Source: Macrotis lagotis
Lineage: Eukaryota; Chordata; Mammalia; Peramelemorphia; Peramelidae
Length of the DNA stretch: 64,000 nt
Assembly (NCBI RefSeq): GCF_037893015.1
Contig: NC_133658.1
Span: 60,293,818-60,357,817 of the forward strand
Direction of reading: 5' to 3'
In this document: one piece after another, positions 10,421 to 22,070 of the stretch
How the letters are laid out: each line of letters opens with the position of its first letter
How positions within the stretch are numbered: the stretch's first letter is position 1
The notes under the pieces: model-generated
What the model was told of the DNA's origin: nothing
The model's database searches: none
Seen by the model: only the letters and a program-made list of their open reading frames with translations
Position numbers and translations under genes: made by a program

Positions 10421-10650
10421 TAATGATAGGCGAGTGGTATAGTAGACAGAACTGGACCCAAAGTCAGACTAAGTTCAAATCTGGTATTAGATACTTCTAA
10501 ACTGGGTGACCTTGGGCAAGTTACATAACCTTTGTCTCAGTTTCCTCATCTGTACAATAAAGATAATAATAGCACCTACTTTTCTGAGTTCTGTGAAGTA
10601 AAAATGAGACAATTTTTATAAAGCAGTATATAAATTACTATTATTTTTAT
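10421..10650 (+). mobile_element. MIR/Ther-1-like SINE
   Basis: tRNA-like head (AGTTCAAATCTGG), core, then TCAGTTTCCTCATCTGTACA and an AATAATAGCACCTAC block with an L2-like tail. Old. Confidence 0.75.
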
Positions 10651-10853
10651 AATGTATCATCAACTGTGCTGGATACTAGAAATTCATGTGCAAAGTATGA
10701 AAAAATGCCTGCCCTAGAAGATGTTAAGACATAAGCAGGCTGTGGTAAATCACTAAGGATGACGTGAATGTAAGAAATTATGTAAAAGACATTATCAAGG
10801 AAATCAGTGATCAGAAAATGAGGTGGAAGCTCATGAACTGAGAATGACCACAT

Positions 10854-10854
<1 letters not shown>

Positions 10855-10892
<38 letters not shown>
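10855..10892. repeat. (AG)n microsatellite
   Basis: About 19 pure AG units. Confidence 0.95.
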
Positions 10893-10896
<4 letters not shown>

Positions 10897-11879
10897 AGTG
10901 TTACAAGGGCATCCCTGGGAAACTAAAAGAATCAGAGGAAGACCTCCAGGGCATCAGGTAGTACCTCTAGGAAGGATTTCTGGGAAAATATGGAGAATGG
11001 CACAGCACAAGAATAATGGAGAGGGGGAGTATGGGAGTAAGCCATACTGATGAAATATCATCAAAACACCAAATTTGTTTAAGCTCTGAAGGCTCAAGAA
11101 TCCTAGGGGACATTTTGGATTTTCATTCCCAGTAGCCTCCTTGGAGTGCTCCTCCCCAAAGGAGTTGTGGCTACTACTTCCAGGATTTCAGGGCTTCACC
11201 TGTGGGTTGCTATCTTCATGAACCCCCACTGTTGTACTTTCCCTTAACAATTGGACAGTAGACTTAGTTCTTTAGTAAAGGCATTTATTCAAACAATAGA
11301 AGAATAATAGTTATAAAACAATACCCCCCCCCCCCATCAGCAGTGTGTTATCTCACCCTTACACATAATGTCCATGGGGAAGTGGGGTAAAGTGAGTACA
11401 AAAATTATAGTGGTATTGAACATATGAAGTCAGGGCAACTTACAGTTCTGAAACTGTAGTTGAAACTTCTTTCCTATGAGTGATCTTCTCAAAGTTCACT
11501 GTGGGGCATAGCATCAGAGATGGACAAATTGTGTGTCTACTCTTGGGCTGCTCCTTATAGCACATAGTGTCTTAAATGGAAAGTTCATTTGGGTTTGTTC
11601 CTCCCAAAGTACAAGAGTGGGTCAATTCTTGGCTGGGCCACATCAAGTTGATTATTGAGCTGGCTCCTCTCTGGAGTTGGCTGCTGCTGAGATAGGCCAG
11701 GCAGGGTGGTTGGTGGTAGCTTCATTCCACTTAAGTTCTTCTAAGATGGAGAATGTTTATTTTGCATCTGAAGTTTCTTCCCTTACATTTTAATGTCTTC
11801 GCCTTTCGACTTTCCTCGATGTACCATTTTTTCTGAAGCTAGACTGGAGTGGGAGAGATTTGTGGTAGGAAGACCATCT
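10893..11879. other. Unassigned stretch with LTR-like traits
   Basis: Contains a C13 run near 11325, a minus-strand AATAAATGCC at about 11280 and a motif shared with 9051-9085. It could be a diverged LTR fossil, but no ends or target duplication were found, so no family is assigned. No coding content seen. Confidence 0.3.
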
Positions 11880-12095
11880 AGTGGGCTAGGTGGTACAAAT
11901 CCAGCCTCAGACCCTGGTCACTTAACCCTCAGGGCCAATCAACCTGATCCATATCTGGTCAGTAGACCCAGGTGATTTTGGAGGAGAAAATGAGATTGGT
12001 GAGCTAGCACAGAACCCCCACTCAAATCCAATTCATCTGCATGTTCTGGCATCACTGCCCAGTATCATGGTCTTCTTCAAGAAGGAAGGACAAAC
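11880..12095 (+). mobile_element. tRNA-headed SINE with RTE tail
   Basis: A shortened tRNA head (GGGCTAGGTGGTACAAATCC) is joined to CTGATCCATATCTGGTCAG, AAATCCAATTCATCTG and ATCATGGTCTTCTTCAAG, ending GAAGGACAAACAACAAT. The tail matches the RTE LINE end at 7757. Confidence 0.75.
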
Positions 12096-12512
12096 AACAA
12101 TATAAACTCTTTGAGGGACTCTTTCCTTTTGCTAGTCTTCAGGAATGACAAGGACTTAGCACAGAGGTACATAGTAAATACATAATACATGCTTATCAGC
12201 TTGTTGACCTATTTCAGGGGTTTGTTGTGAGGATCAAATGAAATAGCCAATGGATAGAGCTTTGCAATCTGGAAGCATATTACAAGCATCAGCTATGCCA
12301 AATAGAGTAGTCATCAAAGAAATTAAAAATTCAAGGCAATTAAGTTTGAAGCCCTTAGAAGTGATCAGTGAGATAAATACACAGTCACACTTGGGCTTTT
12401 CTTTCCCAAACTTTTTATGCCAGTTTGCATAGCCCTTATGCTTTTCTTGTCTTATTTCCTATAGCATGGTCATCTATTCTGAATTAAAATATTTTTATAC
12501 ATGCATACATAT

Positions 12513-12514
<2 letters not shown>
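12096..12514. other. Unassigned, with a weak L2 3' trace
   Basis: 12100-12200 weakly resembles the L2 terminus (CTCTTTGAGGGACTC, TTAGCACAGAGGTAC). The rest is unrecognised. Confidence 0.35.

Positions 12515-12542
<28 letters not shown>
12515..12542. repeat. (CA)n microsatellite
   Basis: About 14 CA units after ATGCG. Confidence 0.95.
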
Positions 12543-12545
<3 letters not shown>

Positions 12546-12831
12546 ATTTCCTGAACCTCCCCCTCCAAAAATGGACATATAATGAATTGACAGACTTTCA
12601 GGATTTTGTTGCAAAAAGATCAAAACTTAAAAGAAGATTTGACATATAAAATACAAGAGAAATATAATATAAATATCAAAAACTAATAACAAAGGACTTA
12701 ATGAGGACATATTGTTTACTTTTTATATGTCGAGATATAAACCATACATCTAAGGTTTTCATTAATAATTGGTAGTTTAAAAGAAAGATTGGGGTAGAGT
12801 TGAATGTGATGTGATTCTTTTGGGGTTTTTG

Positions 12832-12990
12832 GTTTTTGATTTTTTTTTTGCAAGGCAGTGGGGTTAAGTAACTTGCCCAAAGTTACACACATAGCTAGGT
12901 AATTACTGGGTGTCTGAGTCTTGATTTGAATTCAAGTCTTCCTGACTCCAGGACCAGTGAGTGCCTATCTACTGTGCCACCTAGCTGCCC
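12832..12990 (-). mobile_element. Short poly(A) tRNA-derived SINE, minus strand
   Basis: Reverse copy from the poly(T)/TGCAAGGCAGTGG end to CCACCTAGCTGCCC. Target duplication GTGATGTGATTCTT at 12804-12817 and from about 12991. Confidence 0.9.
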
Positions 12991-13110
12991 TGTGATGTGA
13001 TTCTTAAAAGCAAAATGGTATAGGAAAAGGTGAAAAGAATTAAGATGGTAAGGAGATAAGGAGGGGGTTTTTACAGGGAACCCTGCTCATATCAGATCTG
13101 GGTTAGTGAA

Positions 13111-13132
13111 AATATATATATATATATATATA
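13111..13132. repeat. (TA)n microsatellite
   Basis: Eleven TA units. Confidence 0.9.
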
Positions 13133-13826
13133 CATTTAGAAGGGTAAAAAAGTTTCCTAACTTTATAAAGAAAGAAGAGGGTAGGGGAATATAGAGGAGT
13201 GTAGATGAATGGAATTGGATGAAGAGGGAACAACATAAAGATTCGGAAGAATTTAAAAGTCTTCTCAATTCAGATAGCATCAAGAGGGCAAGGGAATAGG
13301 AGAGAGAAGAGAAAAGGGAGGGAGTTTGGGAGGGGGTAGATGAAGGCAAGGTAGCAAGTAAAATAGGAAGGTGAGAAGGAACATTGGACAAAGTAAAATA
13401 AGTAATTAAAGCTTAGACTGTGCATAGGATGAATTCTTCCATAAAATGGAAACAACAGATTTAAATTTTGAATTCAGCAATATGTTGCTTTCAGGAAACA
13501 TAAAAATGAGATATACTCACAGATATAAAATAAAGGTCAGGAGTAGAATATATTATGTAAAATAAGTAGGGGGAGCAATCATGATCTCAAAGTTAAAGCT
13601 AAAATAGATTTAATAAAAAGAGAAAAATAGGAAATTTAAACTATATGTCAGTCATCTTAGTCAATTTTGTTATAGACTATTTAAAATAACTAGACAGTAT
13701 CAAGTTAAAAGATTGCTGTGGTGCAGGAAATGATGAGCTGGTGAATTTAGAAAAAGGTGGAAAACCTTGGACTTAGGAAGATGTCATCCACCTTCAGAGA
13801 CACAGAGAACAAGTGGCAATAAGCAT

Positions 13827-13985
13827 GTTACATATATGTATATGAATGTATATGTGTATATATATATGGATGATTATAGATATATGTATTTTATGTATAT
13901 ATATGCATCTATATAGATACATACATACATACATTGCATATGTGTGTATATATCTTTATATATACACATATACTAACAAAATATT
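13827..13985. repeat. AT-rich compound microsatellite (TATG/TATA/CATA)
   Basis: Long run of ATATATGTATATG-type units within the L1 3' part. Confidence 0.85.
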
Positions 13986-14462
13986 CCCGTGCTTAATTGT
14001 AGCCTTCTTGGGGAGGGGGTGGGAGGAAAAGGGAAAAAATAAAGCAAAAAGTACACAGTAGAGAACAAAAGAAAACCTCCAAGGGAGCAAAGAAAAGATG
14101 GACAGTTTGGAACACAATGCAATATTTATTATATAGGTTTTCTTGAAATGGAATTTATTGCTTCATATTGAATCCTCTTATGTTCTGTTGTGCACATGGC
14201 AATTTTTTCTTTTCTTATTTTGTATTTAACTTTGATAAAAACTTCAAACCTAAAAAATAAAATGTAGCAACTCCCACTATCAGCACAGATTTTAATCCTT
14301 CTGTATCTCTATGGAGGGTCTTTGAGATGAGAGACCTACAGGCCATCACCAGGTCTAAACTCAGAACCAGATGATAGGACCTGCCAGAACTGTGTTCAGC
14401 TGGAATATCTTTTCAGAGACTCAAGTCATCTCCATGCCATGATAAAACAGCATAGGAGGTGG

Positions 14463-14602
14463 GACAACTAGGTGGCAGAGTGGATAGAGCACCAGTCCTC
14501 AGCAGGGCCTGGATTCAAATCCACCCTCAGACACTTAATAATTGCTCCACTGTGTGACCTTGGGCAAGTCACTTAATCCCATTGCCTTAAATAAATAATT
14601 TT
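14463..14602 (+). mobile_element. Short tRNA-derived SINE
   Basis: From ACAACTAGGTGGCAGAG to CATTGCCTTAAATAAATAA with a poly(T)/poly(A) end. Target duplication AAAACAGCATAGGAGG on both sides. Confidence 0.9.
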
Positions 14603-14776
14603 TTTTAAAAAAACAGCATAGGAGGGCTTTTGAGATTGTATCACAATATTTATGTGAGAGATTGTTGAAGTAGATATATAATAACTCCACTGGAAAATAT
14701 AAATATTTTATATAAAACATAAAATATCATACAAATACAAATATCACACAAAAATGTAAAAAAAATAAAATTTTTA

Positions 14777-14930
14777 GGGCAGCTTAGTGACTCAGTGAAT
14801 AGAGCACCAGCCCTGGAGTCAGGAGGACCTGAGTTCAAATTTGACCTCAGACACTTCATAATTGCCTAGCTGTGTGACCTTGGGCAAGTCACTCAAACAT
14901 ATTGCCTTAAATAAAAAATTTTAGAAATAA
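14777..14930 (+). mobile_element. Short tRNA-derived SINE
   Basis: Starts GGGCAGCTTAGTGACTC, ends ATTGCCTTAAATAAAAAA. Same TTAAATAAA-ended subtype as the copy at 14463. Confidence 0.85.
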
Positions 14931-15029
14931 CTTTATATAGAGAAGAAAAAAAATCACATAATTTAAAAAATAAAATAAAAATTTTAAACAAAATACAAAT
15001 TATTGTTTCTTAAGAACTTTATTATTAGT

Positions 15030-15258
15030 ATCAATAGAGGAGCAGCTAGTGGAGAGAGTGCCAGCTCTAGAGTAAGAAGAACCTGAGTTTAAATCCTACT
15101 TCAGACACTTACTAGCTATGTGACCCTGGGCAAGTCACTTCATCCTGCTTTCTTCAGTTTCCTCATCTATTAAAAAAATTGCTGCAGTATTTTTGCCAAG
15201 AAAACCCCAAAGGGGGCCATGGAGAACTAAATTCAACTAAAATGACTCACCAAAAAAA
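15030..15258 (+). mobile_element. BovB-tailed tRNA SINE (MAR1-like)
   Basis: tRNA head (GAGTTTAAATCC), TCAGTTTCCTCATCTATT, then TTTTTGCCAAGAAAACCCC and a degraded GGCCATGGAGAACTAA tail. Confidence 0.75.
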
Positions 15259-15514
15259 AAAAAAGTTTTTTTTCAATTGAAGTTCCCTCTTTCAATGCCT
15301 CATTGAGGCAAGGAGGTAACCAAGCTCTGAAAGGTGTTACCTAGCAAGGAGTAGAGGTTTTGCAAGTTTGCCTTTTATCTAAGGATTAGTTTAACTAAAA
15401 GAGGTTAATTCCCAGCAGGTAGGCCTCAAAGTGATTAATTCTTCCCTCCTATATCATTGCTATCATCATCATAGTAGAATCAATAGAAATAATGGCAGAG
15501 ATTATAATAAGAGA

Positions 15515-15795
15515 AAGACAAACTGGTATAGAGGATAGAGTGTTGGATTTTCTGTATGGGAAAACCTGAGTTCAAATTATGCTAAAACATTTACCAGTAA
15601 TGGGAGTGTGGGCAAGTCACTAAACCTCTTTTCAACCTCAGTCCTCCTTATCTACAAAATGGTGATAATAATAGCACCTATCTCCCAAGGTTGTAGTCGG
15701 GATCAGATGAGATAATATGCTGTATAAAGTGCTTTGCAAATCCAAGCACACTATATAAATGCTAGCTATCATTATTATTATTATTATTATTATTT
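15515..15795 (+). mobile_element. MIR/Ther-1-like SINE ending in (ATT)n
   Basis: Head at 15525, GGGCAAGTCACTAAACC, GATAATAATAGCACCTATC, GATGAGATAATATGC, AAATGCTAGCTATCATT, then about eight ATT units. Nearly full length. Confidence 0.8.
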
Positions 15796-18700
15796 TAGAA
15801 TAAAGGAATATGCTAGAGAAATACTTTAACATTTGTCCAAGGCACATAAGTGCCAATCTCCAAAAGCCTAAGGGAATGATAACCAGCAATTTTTTTTAAA
15901 AGTCCCCAACATTAACAGTCCTGAGGGATTTTTTTAATGAAAGAAAATTGTCATGATAATAGTTATCTAAGTCCTTAAATTGCTGAATCCCTTAATTACT
16001 CTCTAATAGTCAGCTCACAGGCTGCTCTGCAAGGCAATGTTTTCATCATTATTTCACAAACAGAGTTCATTTCTCCAAGGCCGCAAGAGTCCCACAAGGG
16101 GCAGTTCTGGAAAAACATATCAGGTGCTGCAAAGAGATGTAAATTGGTTATTAGGATTTAGCTGAGCCTCTCAAGAAACCAGGAATCTATAAGAGATTAC
16201 TAGACCAAGGATTTTCAGAGTATGGAGTTCAAAATACATAATTAGTATGGGGTCATATACCAAGCAGTTGGGATGAGTCTCCAGTGTTAGGGATGCCACT
16301 AGTTATAAATGAATAAGAGAGGAAGTGTGGTGTAGTTGAAATTGAACTCTAAGAAATTTGTGTTTGATTCCTACCTGCAACATTTATTGATTATGTGGCC
16401 ATGGCCCCTCAGAACTTTCATTGGCTTAGCTGTTAAAGAAAGATGTGAAATCAGTATGGTATAATGGATAGAGGATCAGTCTTATAGTCAAGACAGACTG
16501 AGTCACATACTGACTGATAAGACTCTAAGACAGTCATCTACCTTTACCTGTCCCAGGTAAGCCTCTAAGACTACAAATAGATGAATGTTGCTGACCTACA
16601 TTGATAGAGGAAGTCTCCTTACCAAAAGCTCCTTTCATCAATGGAATCACAAGTCCAAACCTCCCCCCAAAAAGGGGGAGCTGATAGCATCTATAATATT
16701 GTTGCCTCACAGATTGATAAAAGGAGGCCATTTGTATAAATAATTTTGTAAAGCTTAGAATCATAGATTTTGAGTTCAGAGATCAGAGTCTATCTCCTAT
16801 TCTCTGACATTAACATCTGAAGGCCAGACTTGTTATATTCCTCACTTTAGACCCCACCCACCATGAGAGGAAGAGTCATCTCTGCTCTATACTAAAGCAC
16901 CCACCAATTTATGTTTCCTCATTTTAGAGACTCAGTGACTAACACCCCAGTTTGATTTAATGTCTTACATCAAATTAGCTTCCACAAAGGAATGTTTATT
17001 TCAGAGAATAACAAGAGCAAACATAAATATTCTTACATACACTGCAGCTACCTGGGAGACATAATTCTACATACCACCTCAGTCTCTTGGAAGGGAAGTG
17101 GCATTATCCTCACACCAAATTCAAGTCAAAACCTCCACTAGATTAGCATCTAAGAACCCTGGCTTCCATACTGGGTTGACTGCAACATCCAATCTGGAAC
17201 TCTAGGCTTCCATATCTCCATGACTTGAGCTCCATACTTAGAACTGAAAAGGATAAATGAAGGAGACTAAAGCTCTAAGCCTGTGTCTCAGGGTCATGTA
17301 ACTTAAAGAAAGAATGGCATATTCAGGTCCTCCCTCTTTACTACATTCTGTCACTTACCATAAGTGATTACAAAGTTCTTTTCCCTAGATGTGACTGCAA
17401 AGGGAAAAACAATTATATTTATAGTCAGGTAGGTTTAGAAGCAGGTAGTTCTTGTGGTGTAACTAATGGGAAAATGCTGCTTTCAACCCCATGGTACCCC
17501 AAAGCAGAATGTCTATGTATACACCCAGAAACACGTCCCAAAAGTCTTCTACATATGATGTCATTTCAGGTAGCTGAGCATGCACTAAACCCCATTACAA
17601 TAGATAAGAAAACTGAGATCCAGAAAGATTACATAACTAGCCCAGGTAATAAGTATTTGATAAATATTTATTGAATGCATGATTACTATTCCTCAGTGAC
17701 TCTTTGACTCCATTCAAGCTAGCCTCCTCATTGCAGAATTATTGCTCCAAAGAAAAACAAACTTTCTTTGTTTCGACCTCTCATAGCATGTTGGACCTCT
17801 CTTTTCTTTACTTGTATTATAGTTGGTGTAGGTAATGCATGAGAAGAAGGGTGATGACTGAATTATCTTTCTAGAGTATCTACCCAAGAGGCTTATATTG
17901 TACTCTGTACATAATAGGTGCTTCAGGGAAAACAAAACCAACAGCAATAAATATATCCAACACTTGGGAAATAGATGAAGAAACTATTCTCTATCAGTGT
18001 AACAGAATATTATTGTAATATAAAAATGAAGGACATGTGGAATACAATTGTGCCCCAAGTCCTCTACAAATGTGTTTCTCCTAAAAGCTATCCCAAGTTA
18101 AAGACATGATGTGGATCAATCTCTACATTTCTCTCATGTATTTAATACCTACTTATTGAATTAGGACCAAGTTTTCTCCTCCTTTTATACTTCTTCATTC
18201 TGATATCAACCAATGTAGAAAATCTTGAACAAAGCCTTAGTTTAGCTAAAATCTAATCAAAGGTAGTAAAAAAATTCCAAGTTTAGGCAAATGGGTAGAA
18301 TCCTACTCATTATGTTTACTCAGATGGGTCTGGAAAAATATGGGTTCTTCCTCTTATTAGACAGGTAATATGGAAATTGATAAGTCTCTTTGACTCAGAC
18401 CTTCATTGGAATAAGCCCACTTCTCATTATCATATTCATTCTCTCATTACTTGCTAAACCAATCAAAGTTAATTTGCACCCTCAAGTGCACTCCTTTTTA
18501 CAAGGGCATAAAACTGTGAACCCACCACCATGAGTCATCTTTGGTCCAAGGGAGGTAGCCAAATGACTATTCCTTTTATTAATAAAATGCTAGAGTTAAC
18601 AATAAATGATTAATTACTTGGAAACTATGTCTCTCAAACTATTTAAACATCACACTAAAAATCATAGTTCACAAACTTTTGTTTCCAGACCAACCACAGG

Positions 18701-19049
18701 ACACATTAATTCAAAATAAAAGACATTTAATTAAACACTACAACAAATATGAGAATTCTCTCCCTCCCATATGCACATATTCCCACAAGTTTCCAAAGTG
18801 GGAGAGGGAAAACATATAAGAAACATATGGCCAGAGAACATATGTGCAACCTTGATTCCATCTTCACCCATCTTTCCCAGCAGATTCCCCCTTTCCCAAT
18901 TACCACTTTCATTCTTTCTTATTTTCAATCTCTTCCTATCTATCTACTAACTTCTTCCACATTAGCAACCAAAAAAAAACCATGTCCACCATCTTTTAAA
19001 AACTAGTGTTCAATTCTACCATTCTATGAGAAAATAATCAACACTAGAA
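15796..19049. other. Mostly unassigned non-coding, with MIR scraps
   Basis: Weak tRNA-SINE traces at 16320-16430 and 16455-16530, an AGAATCATAGATTTTGAG repeat head at 16750, and a MIR piece at 17555-17660 (AGATAAGAAAACTGAGATCC). The rest is A/T-rich, without recognisable genes, RNA genes or long repeats. Confidence 0.5.
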
Positions 19050-19250
19050 GCCTTTACTTCTTTTTTCTCACTGTCTTCTCATCCTAACCCTTTGCAATCT
19101 GGCTCCTAGCCTCATCATTCAATTGGAAAAATTGCCAGTGATCTCTTTGCCAAAACTAATGACCTTTTCTCAATCCTCACTCTTCTGGACATTTCTACGG
19201 AATGTTGCTGTTGTTCACTTTTCTCCCTGGGATTCCCTTTCCTTTCCTTT

Positions 19251-19397
19251 TAAGTTTTTTTGCAAGGCAATGGGATTAAGTGGCTTGCCCAAGGCCACAC
19301 AGCTAGGTAATTATTTAAGTGTTTGAGGCTGGATTTGAGCTCAGGTATTCCTGACTCCAGGGCCGGTGCTCTATCCACTGCGCCACCTAGCTGCCCC
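19251..19397 (-). mobile_element. Short poly(A) tRNA-derived SINE, minus strand
   Basis: Reverse copy ending CGCCACCTAGCTGCCCC. Target duplication GATTCCCTTTCCTTT at 19231 and 19398. Confidence 0.93.
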
Positions 19398-19455
19398 GAT
19401 TCCCTTTCCTTTCTAATATTCCTTTTCCTCTCTGGGTTTTTGCACTGCTTTCTTT

Positions 19456-19592
19456 TTTGCAAGGCAATGGGGCTAAGTGACTTGCCCAAGGTCACACAGC
19501 TAGGTAATTAGTAAGTGTCTGAGGCCGGATTTGAACTTGGGATCTCCTGACTCTGGGCTGGTGCTCTATTCACTGTGATACCTAGCTGCCCC
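19456..19592 (-). mobile_element. Short poly(A) tRNA-derived SINE, minus strand
   Basis: Reverse copy with target duplication TTTGCACTGCTTTCTTTT at 19438-19455 and 19593-19610, a perfect 18 bp. Same orientation as, and only 58 bp from, the previous insertion. Confidence 0.93.
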
Positions 19593-20040
19593 TTTGCACT
19601 GCTTTCTTTTAGATTTATTCATACCTATCAGATCTCTCCTTTTCAGTTTCCTTTGCCACAACTTCTTACAGGCCATGCCTGCTAAATGAGGATGTTCTAC
19701 AGTGGTCCTTCTTAGGGTCTCTTCTCAATAGGTCCCAAGGATTCAATTATTATGTCTATGCAGATGATTCCCAGAGCTACACTTATACCTCCAGCCTCCT
19801 GGATATCTTAAACTGGACAGTTCTCATGTCCATCTCAAACTCAACCTGTCCAGAACTGAATTCAATATCTCTCCAAATCCTCTCATCTTCCTAGCTTGCT
19901 GTTATCGTAAAGGGTACCACCATCTGCTAGTTACTAGAGTGCACAATCTTGGTATAATTTCAAAATCATTCTTCTCACTTACCCCACAAATACATTCCTC
20001 TGCTGTTTCCAACTTCATAGCAGCTCTCACATCCCTAGTC

Positions 20041-20290
20041 CAATTCAATCCAATAAGCATTTATTAAGCACATGCTTTAAGCTAGGCACTGTGTTAAATG
20101 TTGGGGTTACAATTAATAAAAAGATAGATGGTGCCTGCCCTCAAGGAGCTCACATTCTAATGAAGGAAGATAACACAGAAAAGGAGGCAGGAAAGGGAGG
20201 GGAAGACAGAGGACACTAGGAAGAATCTTGTTCAGTAGAGTTGAAACCAGGCAGCAGCAGATGCAAAGTAAAATGAGCATAGTCCAGTTT
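20041..20290. repeat. Ancient interspersed repeat, family unassigned
   Basis: AAGCATTTATTAAGCACATG, GCACTGTGTTAAATG, then CTCAAGGAGCTCACATTC and a purine-rich end. The same family recurs at 63520-63640 and weakly at 9120-9270. Confidence 0.55.
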
Positions 20291-20311
20291 CTACCCTCTA
20301 TATAGTTGTGG

Positions 20312-20640
20312 TTCTGTCCTTCATTCTGGAAGAAGACAATGACATCAGAAAGATGATGCTATGATAGGCAAGTGAATTGGATTTAAGTGAGGGAGGGCAG
20401 TGCAAAGTTACCAGCCTCACTTTCTCCTTAAGTCATTTGCCAAATCTGGCCACTGGATGTAGCCAGATATGAATCAGAATGTTTGGAGATGACCCGAAAT
20501 GAATCAGAATGATTGGAGATGACCCGAAATGTATTGGGAGACTTTGACCTTTTTGAGCTAAGGTCTTTCAGAAGTCTCAGTTTGTCTGAGGCAACAGCCA
20601 TTCAGTGATTAAGATCAGGAAAGAAATGAGGCAGAGAATG
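20312..20640 (-). mobile_element. RTE 3'-end repeat, minus strand
   Basis: Carries the complement of the RTE tail (TGTCCTTCATTCTGGAAGAA, AGTGAATTGGATTTAAGTG, CAGATATGAATCAGAATG) and extends further upstream (GTCTCAGTTTGTCTGAGG, GGCAACAGCCATTCAGTG). It contains an internal 30-bp tandem duplication (GAATCAGAATG.TTGGAGATG unit) at about 20471-20530. Confidence 0.65.
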
Positions 20641-21333
20641 ACCTCTTTTACCTAAATAAAAAAAAAATCAGCCTGGGAAGGGAAGACTCTAGGTTTCTAG
20701 CCAAAACAGGAAACACTGCTACTTAAATGCAATCTGAGCCATCAGAGTCCAAATAATGACCAAATGAGGCTTGCACTGGGACCTTTTGTTGATGAGTCAA
20801 TGAAGAGTGAGTGCTAAAGTGATTTGTGTTTAAAGCATGGTCCTTAAAAAAAAGAAATCTAGGCTATAAATCCCAAAATATTTTGTGATATAAGGCATTA
20901 TTGGAAGGCATTAGAGGAGTTTGTTCAAAACATTTAACAAATTATTATCATATTAATGTAGGCCCAACATCATTCTGAAAGGACTAGGAAATCTAAGAAT
21001 GTGACCCACCCAAGACTAAGGCTACTCCAAATGTGAAAAGACCTTTGTATGGTGACAGAAAAGCTCTAGTCAAAAATCCATAGCCTTGTTTAGGAGTTTT
21101 TCAATATGCTTATTGAGTGACATAAAACAAAGATATTGGAGTGTGGAGTAGGGAATTTAGAGATAAAGAAATGAAGGTGCTACAGCAAAAATACAGAAGT
21201 AAAGGAGATTTCTTAATGTCATGACTCCTAATATGATTCATGCACGAGCAGGACTAGGATTCTCATGTCTATAGCCTACTTAGAGCTGAAGACTGAAAAG
21301 AATCCAGTTGTTTATTTTATTGTTATTCTTTTT
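20641..21333. other. Unassigned non-coding stretch
   Basis: No recognisable genes or repeat families. Confidence 0.5.
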
Positions 21334-21481
21334 TTTTAAGGTTTTTACAAGGCAATGGGATTAAGTGGCTTGCCCAAGGCCACACAGCTAGGTCATTATT
21401 AAGTGTCTGAGGTCAGATTTGAACTCAGGTCCTCCTGACTCCAGCGCTGGTGCTCTATGCACTGCACCACCTAGCCACCCC
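21334..21481 (-). mobile_element. Short poly(A) tRNA-derived SINE, minus strand
   Basis: Reverse copy ending CCACCTAGCCACCCC. Target duplication TGTTATTCTTTT / TGTTATTCCTTTT. Confidence 0.9.
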
Positions 21482-21867
21482 TGTTGTTATTCCTTTTAAA
21501 CAATAGGTTTAATGTCTATCACTTATCCTTATCTAAGGTTAGTTTAACCACTGAGATTGAGCACTTTAGCTTACCAGCTACCAAAAATTGCAAAGGAATC
21601 AACAAGTTCTTAAAAAATATGCCTTACAAGTTCAATTCTGCTCATTCAATTAAGTTTGCTAAATAGCAGCTATAAATCATCACCCTCATCCTCATCTAAA
21701 TTTATATTTATATAGTGCATTTCACTTTACACCATTTGATGTGATATATGACTTACTCAAGGTCACACAGTTAAGAAAATGAGCCAGGACTGAAATCCAG
21801 ACAGTATGACATAAGGAAAAATGTACTAGATTTGGTGTGGGAAGACCTGGGTTCAAATCCCTGCTCT
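21482..21867. other. Unassigned, with MIR and SINE scraps
   Basis: 21715-21800 looks like a MIR fragment (ACTTACTCAAGGTCACACAG). 21800-21867 is a head-like SINE scrap (GAAGACCTGGGTTCAAATCC). Confidence 0.45.
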
Positions 21868-22070
21868 GATTCTTGTTGTTATTCATTCGTTTCAAATTCT
21901 TCATGACCCAACTGAGGTTTTCTAGGCAAAGTGGTTTGCCATTTCCTTCTCCAATTCATTTTACAGATAAGGATACCGAGACAAATTTGTGACTTGCTCA
22001 AGATCACACAGTAAGGACCTGAAGCCAAATTTGAATTCTCTGGTCTCAAGGCCACCTTAGCTGCCCTATG
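21868..22070 (-). mobile_element. BovB-tailed tRNA SINE (MAR1-like), minus strand
   Basis: Reverse tail (GTTTCAAATTCTTCATGACC, GCAAAGTGGTTTGCC, ATTTCCTTCTCCAATTCA), MIR-like centre, head ending TTAGCTGCCC. Confidence 0.75.

Larger units (their letters stand above)
12545..14275 (+). mobile_element. L1 LINE, internally deleted, plus strand
   Basis: 12545-13380 resembles the marsupial L1 inter-ORF region. 13410-13660 matches the ORF2 opening (GGATGAATTCTTCCATAAAA, CAGCAATATGTTGCTTTC, AGCAATCATGATCTCAAAG). Then, without the rest of ORF2, 13700-14275 looks like an L1-type 3' end (GGAAATGATGAGCTGG, ATCCACCTTCAGAGACACAG, purine-rich block, final AAACCTAAAAAATAAAATG). A poly(A) SINE interrupts it at 12832-12990, and an AT-rich microsatellite has expanded at 13827-13985. 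Confidence 0.5.
19050..20045 (+). mobile_element. L2-type (CR1-clade) LINE, RT region, with two nested SINEs
   Basis: In + frame near 19755 it reads YYVYADDSQSYTY followed by SSLLDILNW, the reverse transcriptase YADD core of L2-type elements. It is followed by NLG-type remains (GCACAATCTTGGTATAATTT) and AACTTCATAGCAGCTCTC. Two minus-strand SINEs split it at 19251-19397 and 19456-19592. It is a remnant with many breaks. Confidence 0.65.

Noticed and set aside
10893-11790. A second LTR
   Set aside because: An AATAAA-like signal and a motif shared with 9051 are present, but no TG/CA ends or target duplication could be placed.
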